Notes: generated by a model from the letters alone, not told the origin. 64,000 bases of DNA from Anaerolineae bacterium (GCA_013314735.1 JABUFD010000007.1:1-64000); one strand, 5' to 3'. Counted from the stretch's first letter, positions 43,466 to 52,205 are shown. Made by a program: numbers and translations.

Positions 43466-44179
43466 ATGAATATCCATAAATCCAGCTGGACGATAGGCCT
43501 GGCATTGCTGCTGGCGTTTTCACTGGCCTGCGCCTGTCCCCTTTCCTCGCTCTTCCGGCAGGAGGCCGCAACCGCCGTCCCTGCCGCGGCGCAGATGAAG
43601 CCTTCGGCAACCACCGCCGCGCCAACCCGCCCCCCGACGGAAACCCCATCGGCTGCGCCCACCGCCAGCCCGTCGCCGACGGAACCCATTCTGCCAACCG
43701 CGGTGGCATTCAGCTTTGACAATCGCTGGCACCATTACCTCGATCTCTACGAATTACTGGACCCGCGCTATGATTTCGGCAGCACTTTCTCCGTCCAGTG
43801 GGAAAGCATGAATGCGCTGGGGGAGATCAGCGAAAGCAATGGCTCGGAATGGATGGCCGTGCCTTACGACGAGGAACAGGTCGCCCTCGATTTCATCTCA
43901 CCGGATACAATGAACCTGTGGTCGATCACCTGGCCACTGAACCAGCCACCGGGCACACGCCTGCTCAACCCCTATGATCCCGCTGTTGCCAAAAGCGCCC
44001 CGAGCGCGGTGCTTTACCTGGGCGATGAATTTTATGCCGGGCAGGAAGGGATCATTGAAGTCTATGAGAGTGCTCCCGGCACCATTACCGCCAAAATGCT
44101 ATTGTTCCTGGTTTCCACCGATGATCCCGCCCGTGATGCGGTGGTGATGGCCTTCTTCAACCAGCTGCCGTTGGAGTAA
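43466..44179 (+). CDS. Hypothetical lipoprotein with Pro/Thr-rich linker
   Basis: A 237-residue exported protein. The lipobox SLAC ends near residue 22 (FSLACAC). A 55-residue Pro, Thr, Ser and Ala-rich linker (APTRPPTETPSAAPTAS) leads to a C-terminal globular domain from about 85. That domain (FSFDNRWHHYLDLYELLDPRYDF) is not one I can name. Such linkers are common in surface lipoproteins of this kind of bacterium. GGAGG precedes the ATG. It lies 60 bp after the heparinase-like gene on the same strand and may be co-transcribed. Confidence 0.75.
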   Translation: MNIHKSSWTIGLALLLAFSLACACPLSSLFRQEAATAVPAAAQMKPSATTAAPTRPPTETPSAAPTASPSPTEPILPTAVAFSFDNRWHHYLDLYELLDPRYDFGSTFSVQWESMNALGEISESNGSEWMAVPYDEEQVALDFISPDTMNLWSITWPLNQPPGTRLLNPYDPAVAKSAPSAVLYLGDEFYAGQEGIIEVYESAPGTITAKMLLFLVSTDDPARDAVVMAFFNQLPLE

Positions 44180-44232
44180 CACAGGCAATGCGAAACTCAG
44201 CAAGGCCATTCATCATGTATTCGGACCCATCA

Positions 44233-44261
44233 TTGACTTTTATACGCCATTGGCGTATACT
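44233..44261 (+). promoter_or_regulatory. Promoter and operator of the higBA toxin-antitoxin operon
   Basis: TTGACT (44233-44238) and TATACT (44256-44261) are 17 bp apart. The spacer holds the perfect inverted repeat TATACGCC, ATT, GGCGTATA (44241-44259), which overlaps the -10 box. Antitoxin binding here would block RNA polymerase, the normal autoregulation of such pairs. The transcript starts about 7 nt before the toxin ATG. Confidence 0.8.
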
Positions 44262-44274
44262 TTAAGAAGATTGG

Positions 44275-44598
44275 ATGGAAATTATCGAGACATCCATTTT
44301 TACAAAACAGGTAACTGAATACCTGACCGAAGATGAATACTTGGCATTCCAAATGGACATGATCCGACGCCCGGATGCCGGAAATGTCATCAAAGGCAGT
44401 GGTGGATTAAGAAAAATCCGCTGGGCATATCATAAACAGGGAAAAAGCGGTGGTTTACGGGTGATATACTATTGGTTCACTGCCGAAAAATTGATTCTGC
44501 TGCTGCTGATGTACCCGAAAAATGTGCAAGATGATCTTACCCATACCCAGTTAAAATTACTCCGTCAGATCGTGGAAAGAGAATTCAATCATGGATGA
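44275..44598 (+). CDS. higB: HigB-like type II toxin (RelE superfamily)
   Basis: A 107-residue toxin. MEIIETSIFTKQVTEYLTEDEY is its start; KGSGGLRKIRWAYHKQGKSGGLRVIYYWF and LLLLLMYPKNVQDDLT (residues 40-88) match the RelE-type mRNA interferase fold of HigB. It would cut mRNA in the ribosome. It is the first gene of the pair, the reverse of the usual antitoxin-first order, as expected for higBA. The stop overlaps the antitoxin start by 8 bp. The short 5' leader leaves no strong SD. The codon use is less GC-rich than in neighbouring genes, in line with gene transfer. Confidence 0.88.
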   Translation: MEIIETSIFTKQVTEYLTEDEYLAFQMDMIRRPDAGNVIKGSGGLRKIRWAYHKQGKSGGLRVIYYWFTAEKLILLLLMYPKNVQDDLTHTQLKLLRQIVEREFNHG

Positions 44599-44893
44599 AA
44601 AGTTGTTCAACGAATTACTTGCCAGTGTGCAGGAAGCCGGTTCCATTTTGCGCGATGAGGCCAGCCCCGCACGTTCTTTCCAGATTGACAACCTGGATGT
44701 GAAGAAAATCCGTGAAACACTCGATTTGAGCCAGCGTGAGTTTGCACTGATGTTGAGCATCAGTGTGCGCACTCTGCAAAATTGGGAACAGGGCAGGCGC
44801 GAGCCAACCGGTCCGGCACGGATCTTATTGCTGGTTGCTGAACAGCATCCTGACATTATCCTGCAAACTGTTCATTCCTCCGGGTTGGAGTAG
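44591..44893 (+). CDS. higA: HigA-like XRE antitoxin
   Basis: A 100-residue DNA-binding antitoxin. The helix-turn-helix region is VKKIRETLDLSQREFALMLSISVRTLQNWEQGRREPTGPA (36-75), a standard XRE pattern with the recognition helix at VRTLQNWEQ. The N-terminal 30 residues would neutralise the toxin. It probably binds the inverted repeat over the promoter at 44241-44259. It overlaps the toxin gene by 8 bp and is followed by a terminator. Confidence 0.88.
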   Translation: MDEKLFNELLASVQEAGSILRDEASPARSFQIDNLDVKKIRETLDLSQREFALMLSISVRTLQNWEQGRREPTGPARILLLVAEQHPDIILQTVHSSGLE

Positions 44894-44896
44894 GAT

Positions 44897-44925
44897 AAAA
44901 AAATCCCCTGTCACGGGGATTTTTT
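44897..44925 (+). terminator. Terminator of the higBA operon
   Basis: AAAAAAATCCCC (44897-44908), loop TGTCAC, GGGGATTTTTT (44915-44925). It is nearly symmetrical, so it may also serve the minus-strand fucosidase gene. Confidence 0.9.
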
Positions 44926-44959
44926 CGTTCATAAGATACCATCCGCCGCAACCGGCACT

Positions 44960-46219
44960 TTAACCGGTCACCAGCCTGACCACCGTATCCACGGGGTCGA
45001 GTTCAACCGCCGGCAGCTGCAGGGTCAGCCGGCCGCAGCGCTGCTTGAAGCCCACTGCCGCGCCGTTCATCAGCAGGCTGGCTTCCTTCACTTTGGCCGC
45101 CAACGGCAGCTTGACCACCCCGTCTGCGGGTAGGTTGAAGATGTGCAGGTAGACCACGTCGCCCTTTTGGGTCGTGCGCAGGCCCTCCGCGTTTTGCAGC
45201 GGGCCCGCCCCGCAGCCGTAGATGCTCTCCCCGTTCACCCGCAGCCAGTCCCCCATCGCCAGCAGGCGCTCCACGCTTTCCGGCGGGATCACCCCTTCGG
45301 CGGTGGGACCCACGTTCAGCAGGTAATTGCCATTTTTGGAAACAATGTCCACCAGTTTGTGCAGCATGTCTTCCGCGGATTTCCAGTTGTGGTCATTCAC
45401 CTTGTAGCCCCAGGTATCGTTGATCGTGGCGGGGGTCTCAAAATCACCGCCCACCATCGCCTCGGGGATCAGGTTATCACCGGCGGAAGCATAATCGCCT
45501 TTGGCGTTGCCCACCCGCCCCGACACCAGGCAATTGGGCTGCAGGCGGTGTACCAGCTCCGCCAGTTCTTCGCTTTGCTGTTCCGGGATACTGTAGGGGG
45601 TGTCAAACCAGATCAAGCCGATCGGACCGTAGTTGGTCAGCAGTTCGGTCACCTGCGGCTTGACATAATGATCAACATAATCGATGAAGGCATCCAGGTC
45701 ATAGGTGTAATCCCAGGTATTGCCATACCCGCCGGGGTGGTGCCAGTCCTGGTCCTGCGAGTAATAGAAGCACATCGTCAGCCCCTGACGGGCACATTCA
45801 TCCGCCAGTTCTTTGCACACATCGCGCCCGAAGGGTGTGGCATCGACCACGTTATAATTGGTCACGGCACTCTTGAACAGGCAAAAGCCGTCGTGGTGCT
45901 TGGCGGTGATGGTGATGTACTTCTGCCCCGCCGCTTTGGCCAGGCTGACCCATTCACGGACGTTGAATTTCACCGGGTTGAACTGCTGTGCCAGCGGTTC
46001 ATATTCCGCTACGGGAATCTGAAAGCGGTGCATCAGCCATTCGCCGATCCCCGCGGTTTCCTCGCCTTTCCAGATGCCGGCCGGGATCGCGTACAGGCCC
46101 CAATGGATGAACAGGCCAAAGCGTGCTTCGCGGAACCAGTGCAGGCGTTCCGCCTGGCTGGCGCCTTCGCGCGCCGCGCGGTTTTGGGGAATGGGGACAA
46201 TATCATATTCGTGGGGCAT
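44960..46219 (-). CDS. Alpha-L-fucosidase, GH29
   Basis: A 419-residue GH29 retaining alpha-L-fucosidase without a signal peptide, so probably cytoplasmic. Family signatures: RFGLFIHWGLYAIPAG (near 32), YITITAKHHDGFCLFKS (near 85), and GLIWFDTPY (near 205), where Asp is the nucleophile. A short beta-sandwich domain ends the protein. ATG at 46219 is set by AAAGGA upstream; an in-frame extension to 46393 would cross a terminator hairpin and lacks conserved sequence. It probably removes fucose from oligosaccharides imported by the cell. Confidence 0.92.
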   Translation of the reverse strand: MPHEYDIVPIPQNRAAREGASQAERLHWFREARFGLFIHWGLYAIPAGIWKGEETAGIGEWLMHRFQIPVAEYEPLAQQFNPVKFNVREWVSLAKAAGQKYITITAKHHDGFCLFKSAVTNYNVVDATPFGRDVCKELADECARQGLTMCFYYSQDQDWHHPGGYGNTWDYTYDLDAFIDYVDHYVKPQVTELLTNYGPIGLIWFDTPYSIPEQQSEELAELVHRLQPNCLVSGRVGNAKGDYASAGDNLIPEAMVGGDFETPATINDTWGYKVNDHNWKSAEDMLHKLVDIVSKNGNYLLNVGPTAEGVIPPESVERLLAMGDWLRVNGESIYGCGAGPLQNAEGLRTTQKGDVVYLHIFNLPADGVVKLPLAAKVKEASLLMNGAAVGFKQRCGRLTLQLPAVELDPVDTVVRLVTG

Positions 46220-46268
46220 GGGTTTCCGTATTCCTTTCAGTGATTGATCTTTCCAGTGTATCATACTG

Positions 46269-46305
46269 AAAGCGCCCATGGGGTGTTTTCCCATGGGCGC
46301 TTTTT
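46269..46305. terminator. Terminator after the MacAB-like operon
   Basis: AAAGCGCCCATGGG (46269-46282), loop GTGTTTT, CCCATGGGCGCTTT (46290-46303). It lies between the permease stop and the fucosidase start, both minus strand. Confidence 0.75.
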
Positions 46306-46313
46306 GGTTATGG

Positions 46314-47531
46314 TTATTCGTAGCGCAGGGCTTCCACCGGCGGAAGTTTGGCGGCACGACTGGCGGGATATACACCAAAGACGATACCCACAAAAGCCGA
46401 GGTCAGCGTCGCCAGCAGAATCGCGTCCAGCTGGATCACCGATTGCACGTCCACCAGGTTGCCGAGGATGGTCGAGAGCAGGTAACCGAGGATGATGCCG
46501 ATGATACCGCCGATCAGGCTCAGCACCACCGATTCACTCAGGAACTGGGTGAGGATGATGCGCTGGCGCGCACCCAGGGCCTTGCGCAGGCCGATCTCGC
46601 GCGTGCGTTCGGTCACACTCACCAGCATGATGTTCATGATCCCGATCCCGCCCACCACCAGCGACACCGCGGCAATCGCACCCAGAAAGGTGGTCATCAA
46701 GCCGGTGATCTGCTGGGCAATATCGAGGATCGATTGCTGGGTGAACAGGTTGAAATCATCCGGGTCGTCGCCCTTCAGCCCGTGGCGGTCACGCAGGATG
46801 AAAGTGATATACGATTGCGCCAGGTCAATCTCTTCGGCCGTGACTGATTTGGCATAGATCACATCCACCTGGTCAGGGTTCTGGCGTGAGATCAGCCGCT
46901 TTTGGGCGGTGGTGATGGGAATGATGGCGCTGTCATCTTCAGTGCCGGCAGCGGTATACCCCATCTCCTCCAGCACACCGATCACCTGGAAGGTCTGGCC
47001 CGAGATGCGGATGCTTTTGCCCAGGGCAGCTTCACGGCTGGTGAACAAATCATCCGCCACCTGTGAGCCGATCACGACCACGGAGGCATTGTTGCGCACA
47101 TCGAGGCCGGTGAAGAATACGCCGTATTCGACGGTATACTCGCGCAGCGGCTGCAATTCAGCGGTGCTGCCGCTGATCGATACCTGGGTATCGTTGCCGT
47201 CATAGCTGGCCACGCCGCCGCCGCTGAGCACCGGCGCCACGTATTCGATGCCGGTGTAAAATTCACGCGTGGCAAGGGCTTCGGCATCCTGCACCGTGAG
47301 CGGCTGCGGGTTGCGGATCTCCTCGCTGGGGGATTCGGCAAACAGGAAGATCAGGTTGCTGCCAGCGCTGCTGATCTGCCCGACAATTTCTTCCTGCACG
47401 CCGTTGCCCAGTGCCATCAGGGCGATCACCGCCCCGACCCCGATCACGATCCCAAGGATGGTAAGCAGGGAACGCGACTTGTTGGCCCACAGGCTGTCAA
47501 AGGCTTCACGAAGGATATGGACGAAGTTCAT
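46314..47531 (-). CDS. MacB-like ABC transporter permease (FtsX family)
   Basis: A 405-residue FtsX/MacB-type permease. One N-terminal membrane segment (LLTILGIVIGVGAVIALMALGNG, about 20-45) is followed by a large external domain (about 50-275), then three C-terminal segments (about 280-400). GIMNIMLVSVTERTREIGLRKALGARQ is the cytoplasmic loop that contacts the ATPase. With the adaptor and ATPase genes it would make a tripartite-type pump for drugs, peptides or lipids, or a mechanotransmission system. ATG 47531 has AAGGAGG; it overlaps the ATPase stop in ATGA. Confidence 0.92.
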   Translation of the reverse strand: MNFVHILREAFDSLWANKSRSLLTILGIVIGVGAVIALMALGNGVQEEIVGQISSAGSNLIFLFAESPSEEIRNPQPLTVQDAEALATREFYTGIEYVAPVLSGGGVASYDGNDTQVSISGSTAELQPLREYTVEYGVFFTGLDVRNNASVVVIGSQVADDLFTSREAALGKSIRISGQTFQVIGVLEEMGYTAAGTEDDSAIIPITTAQKRLISRQNPDQVDVIYAKSVTAEEIDLAQSYITFILRDRHGLKGDDPDDFNLFTQQSILDIAQQITGLMTTFLGAIAAVSLVVGGIGIMNIMLVSVTERTREIGLRKALGARQRIILTQFLSESVVLSLIGGIIGIILGYLLSTILGNLVDVQSVIQLDAILLATLTSAFVGIVFGVYPASRAAKLPPVEALRYE

Positions 47532-48259
47532 GCCGCCACCTCCTTCTCCACCAGGCCGTCCATCAGGTGCACGGTACGTTCGCACTGCGCGGCAATATTG
47601 GGATCATGCGTGACGATGATCACGGTGGAACCGTTGTCGCGGTTCATGCGCAGCAGCAATTCCATCACCTCGTGGCCCGATTTGCTGTCGAGGTTACCGG
47701 TGGGTTCATCCGCCATGATGATGGCGGGATCATTGACAATCGCACGCGCCATGGCCACACGCTGCTGCTGCCCACCGGAAAGTTCATTGGGGTGGTGGTG
47801 CATGCGGTCCGCCAGGCCAACGGCCTCCAGCGCCCGCACGGCACGCTCACGGCGCTCACGGGCGGGGGTACCGGCATAGCGCAGCGGTAGTTCCACATTG
47901 CCCAGCGCGGTCAGGTTCGAGAGCAGCATAAAGCGCTGGAACACGAACCCCACCTTGCGGTTGCGGATATCCGCCAGCTGGTTGTCGTTCAATTCCGAAA
48001 CGCGTTCGCCGTCGAGGAAGTATTCCCCGCTGGTGGGGATATCAAGGCAGCCAAGCATGTTCATCATCGTCGATTTGCCTGAGCCGGATGGACCCATGAT
48101 CGCCAGCAGTTCGCCGCGTTCCACCTCCAGGCTCACACCGGCGAGGGCATTCACCTGGATGTCGCCCATCTGGTAGACCTTGGTCATCTCGCGCACATCA
48201 ATCACCAGGTCGCGGCCGTCCGGGTGGGACGGCGCGGGGGTAGGTTTCGGGGATTTCAT
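47528..48259 (-). CDS. MacB/LolD-type ABC transporter ATP-binding protein
   Basis: A 243-residue ATPase. Walker A is [18 protein letters not shown] (near residue 56), the signature [15 protein letters not shown], Walker B IIMADEPTGNLDSKSG and H-loop VTHDPNIA. The Q-loop FVFQRFMLL carries R where most relatives have N. The order adaptor, ATPase, permease is the standard MacAB-like operon. It starts with the ATG at 48259 next to the adaptor stop and ends over the permease start, so all three are coupled. Confidence 0.93.
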   Translation of the reverse strand: MKSPKPTPAPSHPDGRDLVIDVREMTKVYQMGDIQVNALAGVSLEVERGELLAIMGPSGSGKSTMMNMLGCLDIPTSGEYFLDGERVSELNDNQLADIRNRKVGFVFQRFMLLSNLTALGNVELPLRYAGTPARERRERAVRALEAVGLADRMHHHPNELSGGQQQRVAMARAIVNDPAIIMADEPTGNLDSKSGHEVMELLLRMNRDNGSTVIIVTHDPNIAAQCERTVHLMDGLVEKEVAA

Positions 48260-49729
48260 TTAATCATCTCCGAAGAAACCGCGCTGCCCGGCGGGGCTTT
48301 GCATCATCATCTCGCGCACGCCGTCCGTCACGTCCGGCAGGTTGAGCAGCAGTTCATCGCCGTCCTTGACATCGCCGGATAATACTTCGGTGTAGGAATT
48401 GGCGGTCTTGCCAATTTCAATGGTGACATCGCGCACGCCGCCAAGGGCGTTGACCACATTCACATGCACCGTGCCGTCCTCATTGAATACCAGCGCCTGG
48501 TTGGGTACCAGCAGGGCATTCTCGACCGCACCGGTCGTAATGGTGATCTCGGCTGTCATACCGGGTTTCACCGCCGCATCAGCATCGAGAATCTCAATCG
48601 TCACCTTGAACTGCACCTGGTTGGTGATGCGCTCGCCGATTGAAGACACCGTGTTGACCACACCCTGGTAGGCGACGCCGGGAATGGCATCGAACACCAC
48701 CGCCACTGGCTGGCCGATGTACACACTGTTGATGTCGATTTCCAGCACGTAGGCATCCACGTACAGGTGGTCAAGGTTGTCGATACGGAAAGCCTGGCTG
48801 CCGGCACTGACGAAATCACCGGGCTTGCTGTTGACATCGGTCACGGTGCCGGCAAAGGTGCTTTCGAGGTAAGCCAGTTTCAGGGTGGCTTCCGCGGCTT
48901 CGAGGCGGGTTTGCGCGGTGAGGATATCCTCCGCGGCAGGGCCTTCCTTCAGGCGCTCCCATTCGCGCTGGGCGTCTTCCAGGCGGGCCTGGGCCACCGC
49001 CACCACCGCATCCGCTTCATCAATTTCCAGTTCATCCGGGCCGCCGAGGGCATAATAGTAATTGGCACGGGCGCGTTGCTCATTCTTACGGGCGGTGGTC
49101 AGGCGTGAAAACACGCTCAGGCGTACCGGGTCATCTTCCGGGCGGTCTTCGTAATTGGAGTAGAACTCCTCGGCATCCTCCACTTCATTCTGCGCCAGCA
49201 GCCAGTCGGCATACAGCTGGTCGAGGGTCAGGTCACTGACGCGCTGGTAGTTCTTGCTGCCGCGGTCTTCCACGGCTTCATCATACGCTTGCTGGGCGCG
49301 CACCAGTTCCAACTGGGCGGCCGCGGCCGGGCTGTTGGAACTGAGCAGGTCATCGAGGGCTTTTTGGGCATTGACCTGTTCAATCTGGGCGTTGATGATC
49401 GCCTGTGAGAGCGAAGTGCCATCGAGTTCGGCCAGCAATTCACCGTCTGAAACGGTATCACCGGTATCGACCAGCACCTGGTCCACAATCCCGCTGGTCT
49501 GCCAGAAGATCAGGGCGGATTGTTCAGCACGCACCGTGCCGGTGGCGCTGACGGTCGAGGTCAGGGTATCGATCCTGGCAAAAACGGTGTTTTCCAGGAT
49601 CGCCGCGGCCGATCTTTCCATCTGGCGCTGGGTGATGCGTTCCACCACCAGCGGCGCACCGAAGATGATGCCGGCAATCACCAGCAGAATGATCAAAATT
49701 GTCAGGCTCGTTTTCATCCACTTCTTCAT
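48260..49729 (-). CDS. HlyD/MacA-family membrane fusion protein
   Basis: A 489-residue adaptor with a single N-terminal membrane segment (LTILIILLVIAGIIFG, near 8-30). Residues 45-100 form a lipoyl-like domain (TVSATGTVRAEQSALIFWQTSG, then VLVDTGDTVSDGELLAELDG). A long alpha-helical hairpin lies at about 110-265, unusually rich in Asp and Glu. Beta-barrel and membrane-proximal domains follow. AGFGTVTDVNSKPGDFVSAGS-like text near 300 (AGTVTDVNSKPGDFVSAG) is typical of RND/ABC adaptors. With no outer-membrane channel here, it may act in a Gram-positive-like or monoderm envelope. Confidence 0.88.
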   Translation of the reverse strand: MKKWMKTSLTILIILLVIAGIIFGAPLVVERITQRQMERSAAAILENTVFARIDTLTSTVSATGTVRAEQSALIFWQTSGIVDQVLVDTGDTVSDGELLAELDGTSLSQAIINAQIEQVNAQKALDDLLSSNSPAAAAQLELVRAQQAYDEAVEDRGSKNYQRVSDLTLDQLYADWLLAQNEVEDAEEFYSNYEDRPEDDPVRLSVFSRLTTARKNEQRARANYYYALGGPDELEIDEADAVVAVAQARLEDAQREWERLKEGPAAEDILTAQTRLEAAEATLKLAYLESTFAGTVTDVNSKPGDFVSAGSQAFRIDNLDHLYVDAYVLEIDINSVYIGQPVAVVFDAIPGVAYQGVVNTVSSIGERITNQVQFKVTIEILDADAAVKPGMTAEITITTGAVENALLVPNQALVFNEDGTVHVNVVNALGGVRDVTIEIGKTANSYTEVLSGDVKDGDELLLNLPDVTDGVREMMMQSPAGQRGFFGDD

Positions 49730-49870
49730 TGTTCTTTACCTTTATTATTCTGGAATTCAAGGCTGCTGCCGGTTACCGGGAACAGCCGTACAGTACGTAT
49801 TTTTTTAACAATATCATTATAATTTTGTTTTATTAATGTGTTGTCCTTTCTCTGTTAATTCCATGTTAGA

Positions 49871-50018
49871 ACCCTTCGACAGGCTCAGGGACCCGCTCGA
49901 TAACCGGGTCGAACCAGGTTGGTGCATCTCGACCCTTCGACGTTGCTCAGGGACCCGCTCGATGACCGGGTCGAACCAGGTTGGTGCATCTCGACAGGCT
50001 CGATGACCGGGTCGAACC
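49871..50018. repeat. Tandem array of about 61-bp GC-rich repeats
   Basis: Unit 1 (49871-49931) and unit 2 (49932-49993) differ at few positions; a 25-bp partial unit 3 (49994-50018) follows. Each has ACCCTTCGAC, CTCAGGGACC, CCGGGTCGAACC, then GGTGCATCTCG. The rest of the 438-bp gap (49730-50167) holds only a T-rich stretch (49800-49850) and a hairpin-like TGACAGCTGTCATG at 50099-50112. Confidence 0.75.
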
Positions 50019-50167
50019 ACAGGCGGTGGGGTAATGTACTGCCCCAAGGGTACCCCACCAACGCTGAAGGCGAAAGTGCAGGCGATAATAACCCGGCATG
50101 ACAGCTGTCATGCCGGGCGTGAGCAGCGGCAATGGCAAAGCGCGCCGCTTTCTGCTATGATGGACGC

Positions 50168-51475
50168 ATGGCCAACTTCAAGCTGTTCGAACGTATCCGC
50201 AGCCGCGCCGCCCAGGCGCGCCGCTACGGCTATGCCGAGGAAATCGAACCCGGGCTGCTGCAGCTGCTGCGCAGCTACGTAATCTTCCTGGCGGTGCTGT
50301 TCCTGTTCAACCTGCTCGGGCTTGGCCTGGTGGGAGAACTGGCGTTTTCACCGCTGGTGGTGCTGTACCTGCTGCTGATGGCCGGATTGCTGGTGTACCT
50401 GTTCAGCCGCTGGCTGCGCGAACACCTGAAAGCTTTCTACCTGGCAGGCGGCCTGTTCCTGTTCCTGCTGATCGCCCTGTCACAGCTGCGCTTGGGCCTG
50501 CAATTGACGCCGGAATTGTCGCTGGCAGAATGGACGCGGCTGTATTTCTCCAACGGCTTCACCCTGCTATTCATCCCACTCCTGGTCGCCGCCTGGCAGT
50601 ACGGCCTGCGCGGGGTGGCGGGGTTGATCGTGATTGCTTCGCTGGGCGAGGTGGGGGTGTTCCTCGCCGCCCAGCCGCCGCAGGAAGACCTCTACCTGCT
50701 GGCCCTGATCCTGCTGCGTGACCTGAATTTTTTCCTGATCGGCGCGGTGGTGGCACGCCTGATGATGGCGCAGCGCCGCCAGCGGCATGAACTGAAAGCA
50801 GCCAACCAGCAATTGGCGCAGTACGCCGCCACGCTGGAGCAGCTGGCGGTCAGCCGTGAACGCAACCGCCTGGCGCGTGACCTGCATGACACCCTGGCCC
50901 ACACCCTCAGCGGGGTTTCGGTACAGCTCGAAGCGGTGCGCGCCCTGTGGACACAGAACCCCGCCCAGGCGCATGACCTGCTCGACCGTGCCCTGAATGA
51001 CACCCGCAGCGGCCTGTCGGAAACCCGCCGCGCCTTGCAGGACCTGCGCGCCGAACCGATTGAAGACCTCGGCCTGCTGCTGGCATTGGAGCAACTGGCG
51101 CAGGCCTTCCAGGAGCGTTCGGGCGTGGCATGCGACGTGCGCCTGCCCCAGCCAGCCGGGACAATTTCCCCCGCCCTGCAGAACGCGCTCTACCGCAGCG
51201 CCCAGGAAGCCCTGCTCAACATTGACCGCCATGCTGGCGCCCGTCGCGCCTGGCTTTCCCTCGACTGGCGCCGGAACGATGAGGCCCAGATGTTGACACT
51301 CACCATCCGGGATGATGGGCAGGGGTTTGACCCGGCGCTGGATGATGCCGCTGCCGGGCATTACGGCCTGCGCGGCCTGCGCGAACGCGCCGCACTGCTG
51401 GGTGGCAGCTGCCGCGTCGAAAGCCAACCCGGCAGGGGTGCAACTGTGGTTGTCCAGATCAAGGAGACCGTATGA
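50168..51475 (+). CDS. NarL-type sensor histidine kinase
   Basis: A 435-residue kinase of the HisKA_3 (NarX/DesK) group. Five or six membrane segments fill residues 35-205. A coiled-coil leads to the phospho-acceptor: RNRLARDLHDTLAHTLSGVSVQLEAV, with His in DLHD. The ATP-binding domain has NIDRHAGARRAWLSL, DDGQGFDP and GHYGLRGLRERAALLGG. The membrane part has no obvious sensor domain, so the signal is unknown. The ATG at 50168 lies seven bases after TATGAT (50156-50161) and may be leaderless. It overlaps the regulator gene by ATGA. Confidence 0.9.
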   Translation: MANFKLFERIRSRAAQARRYGYAEEIEPGLLQLLRSYVIFLAVLFLFNLLGLGLVGELAFSPLVVLYLLLMAGLLVYLFSRWLREHLKAFYLAGGLFLFLLIALSQLRLGLQLTPELSLAEWTRLYFSNGFTLLFIPLLVAAWQYGLRGVAGLIVIASLGEVGVFLAAQPPQEDLYLLALILLRDLNFFLIGAVVARLMMAQRRQRHELKAANQQLAQYAATLEQLAVSRERNRLARDLHDTLAHTLSGVSVQLEAVRALWTQNPAQAHDLLDRALNDTRSGLSETRRALQDLRAEPIEDLGLLLALEQLAQAFQERSGVACDVRLPQPAGTISPALQNALYRSAQEALLNIDRHAGARRAWLSLDWRRNDEAQMLTLTIRDDGQGFDPALDDAAAGHYGLRGLRERAALLGGSCRVESQPGRGATVVVQIKETV

Positions 51476-52122
51476 CCATTCGCATGATCCTCGCTGATGA
51501 CCAGGACGTGGTACGGCTGGGACTGGCCGCGATCCTTTCCACCGAACCGGCGCTGCAGGTACTCGACAGTGCCGCTGACGGCGCAGAGGCCGTGTACATG
51601 GCCGAAAAATACCAGCCCGACCTGGTGCTGATGGACCTGAAAATGCCGGTAATGAACGGCATCCAGGCCACCCGCATCATCCGTGAACGCTTCCCCGCGG
51701 TAAAGGTGTTGGTGTTAACCACATATGATGCCGACGAATGGGTATTTGATGCCATCCGCGCCGGCGCCTCCGGTTACCTGCTGAAGGACAGCACCCGCGA
51801 AGACCTGGTGAAGGCCATCCGCCTGACGGTGGAAGGGCAGACCGCGGTTGACCCGCACATCGGCGGGAAGTTGTTCGCGCATGTGATGCAGAATGTGGGC
51901 AGCGCCGACAGCCGCTTTGCCGAGCACCTCAGCGAGCGCGAGGTGGAAATCCTCAAGCTGCTGGCGCGCGGGTTGAACAACCACGCCATCGCCGAACACC
52001 TGCACCTTTCCGAGGGCACCGTACGCAACTACGTCAGCAGCATTCTCTCCAAACTGGATGTTTCCGACCGCACCCACGCCGCCATCCTCGCCCTGCGCCA
52101 CGGCCTGGTGGAACTGGAGTAA
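51472..52122 (+). CDS. NarL/LuxR-family response regulator
   Basis: A 216-residue regulator. The receiver domain has DD near residue 9, phospho-acceptor Asp in LVLMDLKMPVMNG, T in VLVLTTYD, and K in GYLLKDSTREDL. The C-terminal LuxR helix-turn-helix is LSEREVEILKLLARGLNNHAIAEHLHLSEGTVRNYVSSILSKL. The partner kinase is the gene just before, overlapping by 4 bp. Targets are unknown; the MacAB-like operon nearby on the opposite strand is an obvious candidate, by analogy with many Firmicutes and Chloroflexota pairs. Confidence 0.92.
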   Translation: MTIRMILADDQDVVRLGLAAILSTEPALQVLDSAADGAEAVYMAEKYQPDLVLMDLKMPVMNGIQATRIIRERFPAVKVLVLTTYDADEWVFDAIRAGASGYLLKDSTREDLVKAIRLTVEGQTAVDPHIGGKLFAHVMQNVGSADSRFAEHLSEREVEILKLLARGLNNHAIAEHLHLSEGTVRNYVSSILSKLDVSDRTHAAILALRHGLVELE

Positions 52123-52152
52123 CCCGCGCCCGCAGCAGGGAATTCCCAAAAC

Positions 52153-52177
52153 TCGCCCTCCCACGGGCGATAATTTT
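52153..52177 (+). terminator. Terminator of the two-component operon
   Basis: TCGCCC (52153-52158), loop TCCCAC, GGGCGA (52165-52170), then TAATTTT. Just after it, TACAAT (52181-52186) and GGAGGAGG lead into the next gene. Confidence 0.6.
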
Positions 52178-52205
52178 CGGTACAATCAAGGGAGGAGGAA
52201 CCGAT

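Noticed and set aside
46220-46393. 58-residue N-terminal extension of the fucosidase
   Set aside because: It crosses a strong terminator hairpin at 46269-46305 and has no signal-peptide character.
49871-50018. CRISPR array
   Set aside because: The units are contiguous with no unique spacers, and no cas genes are near.
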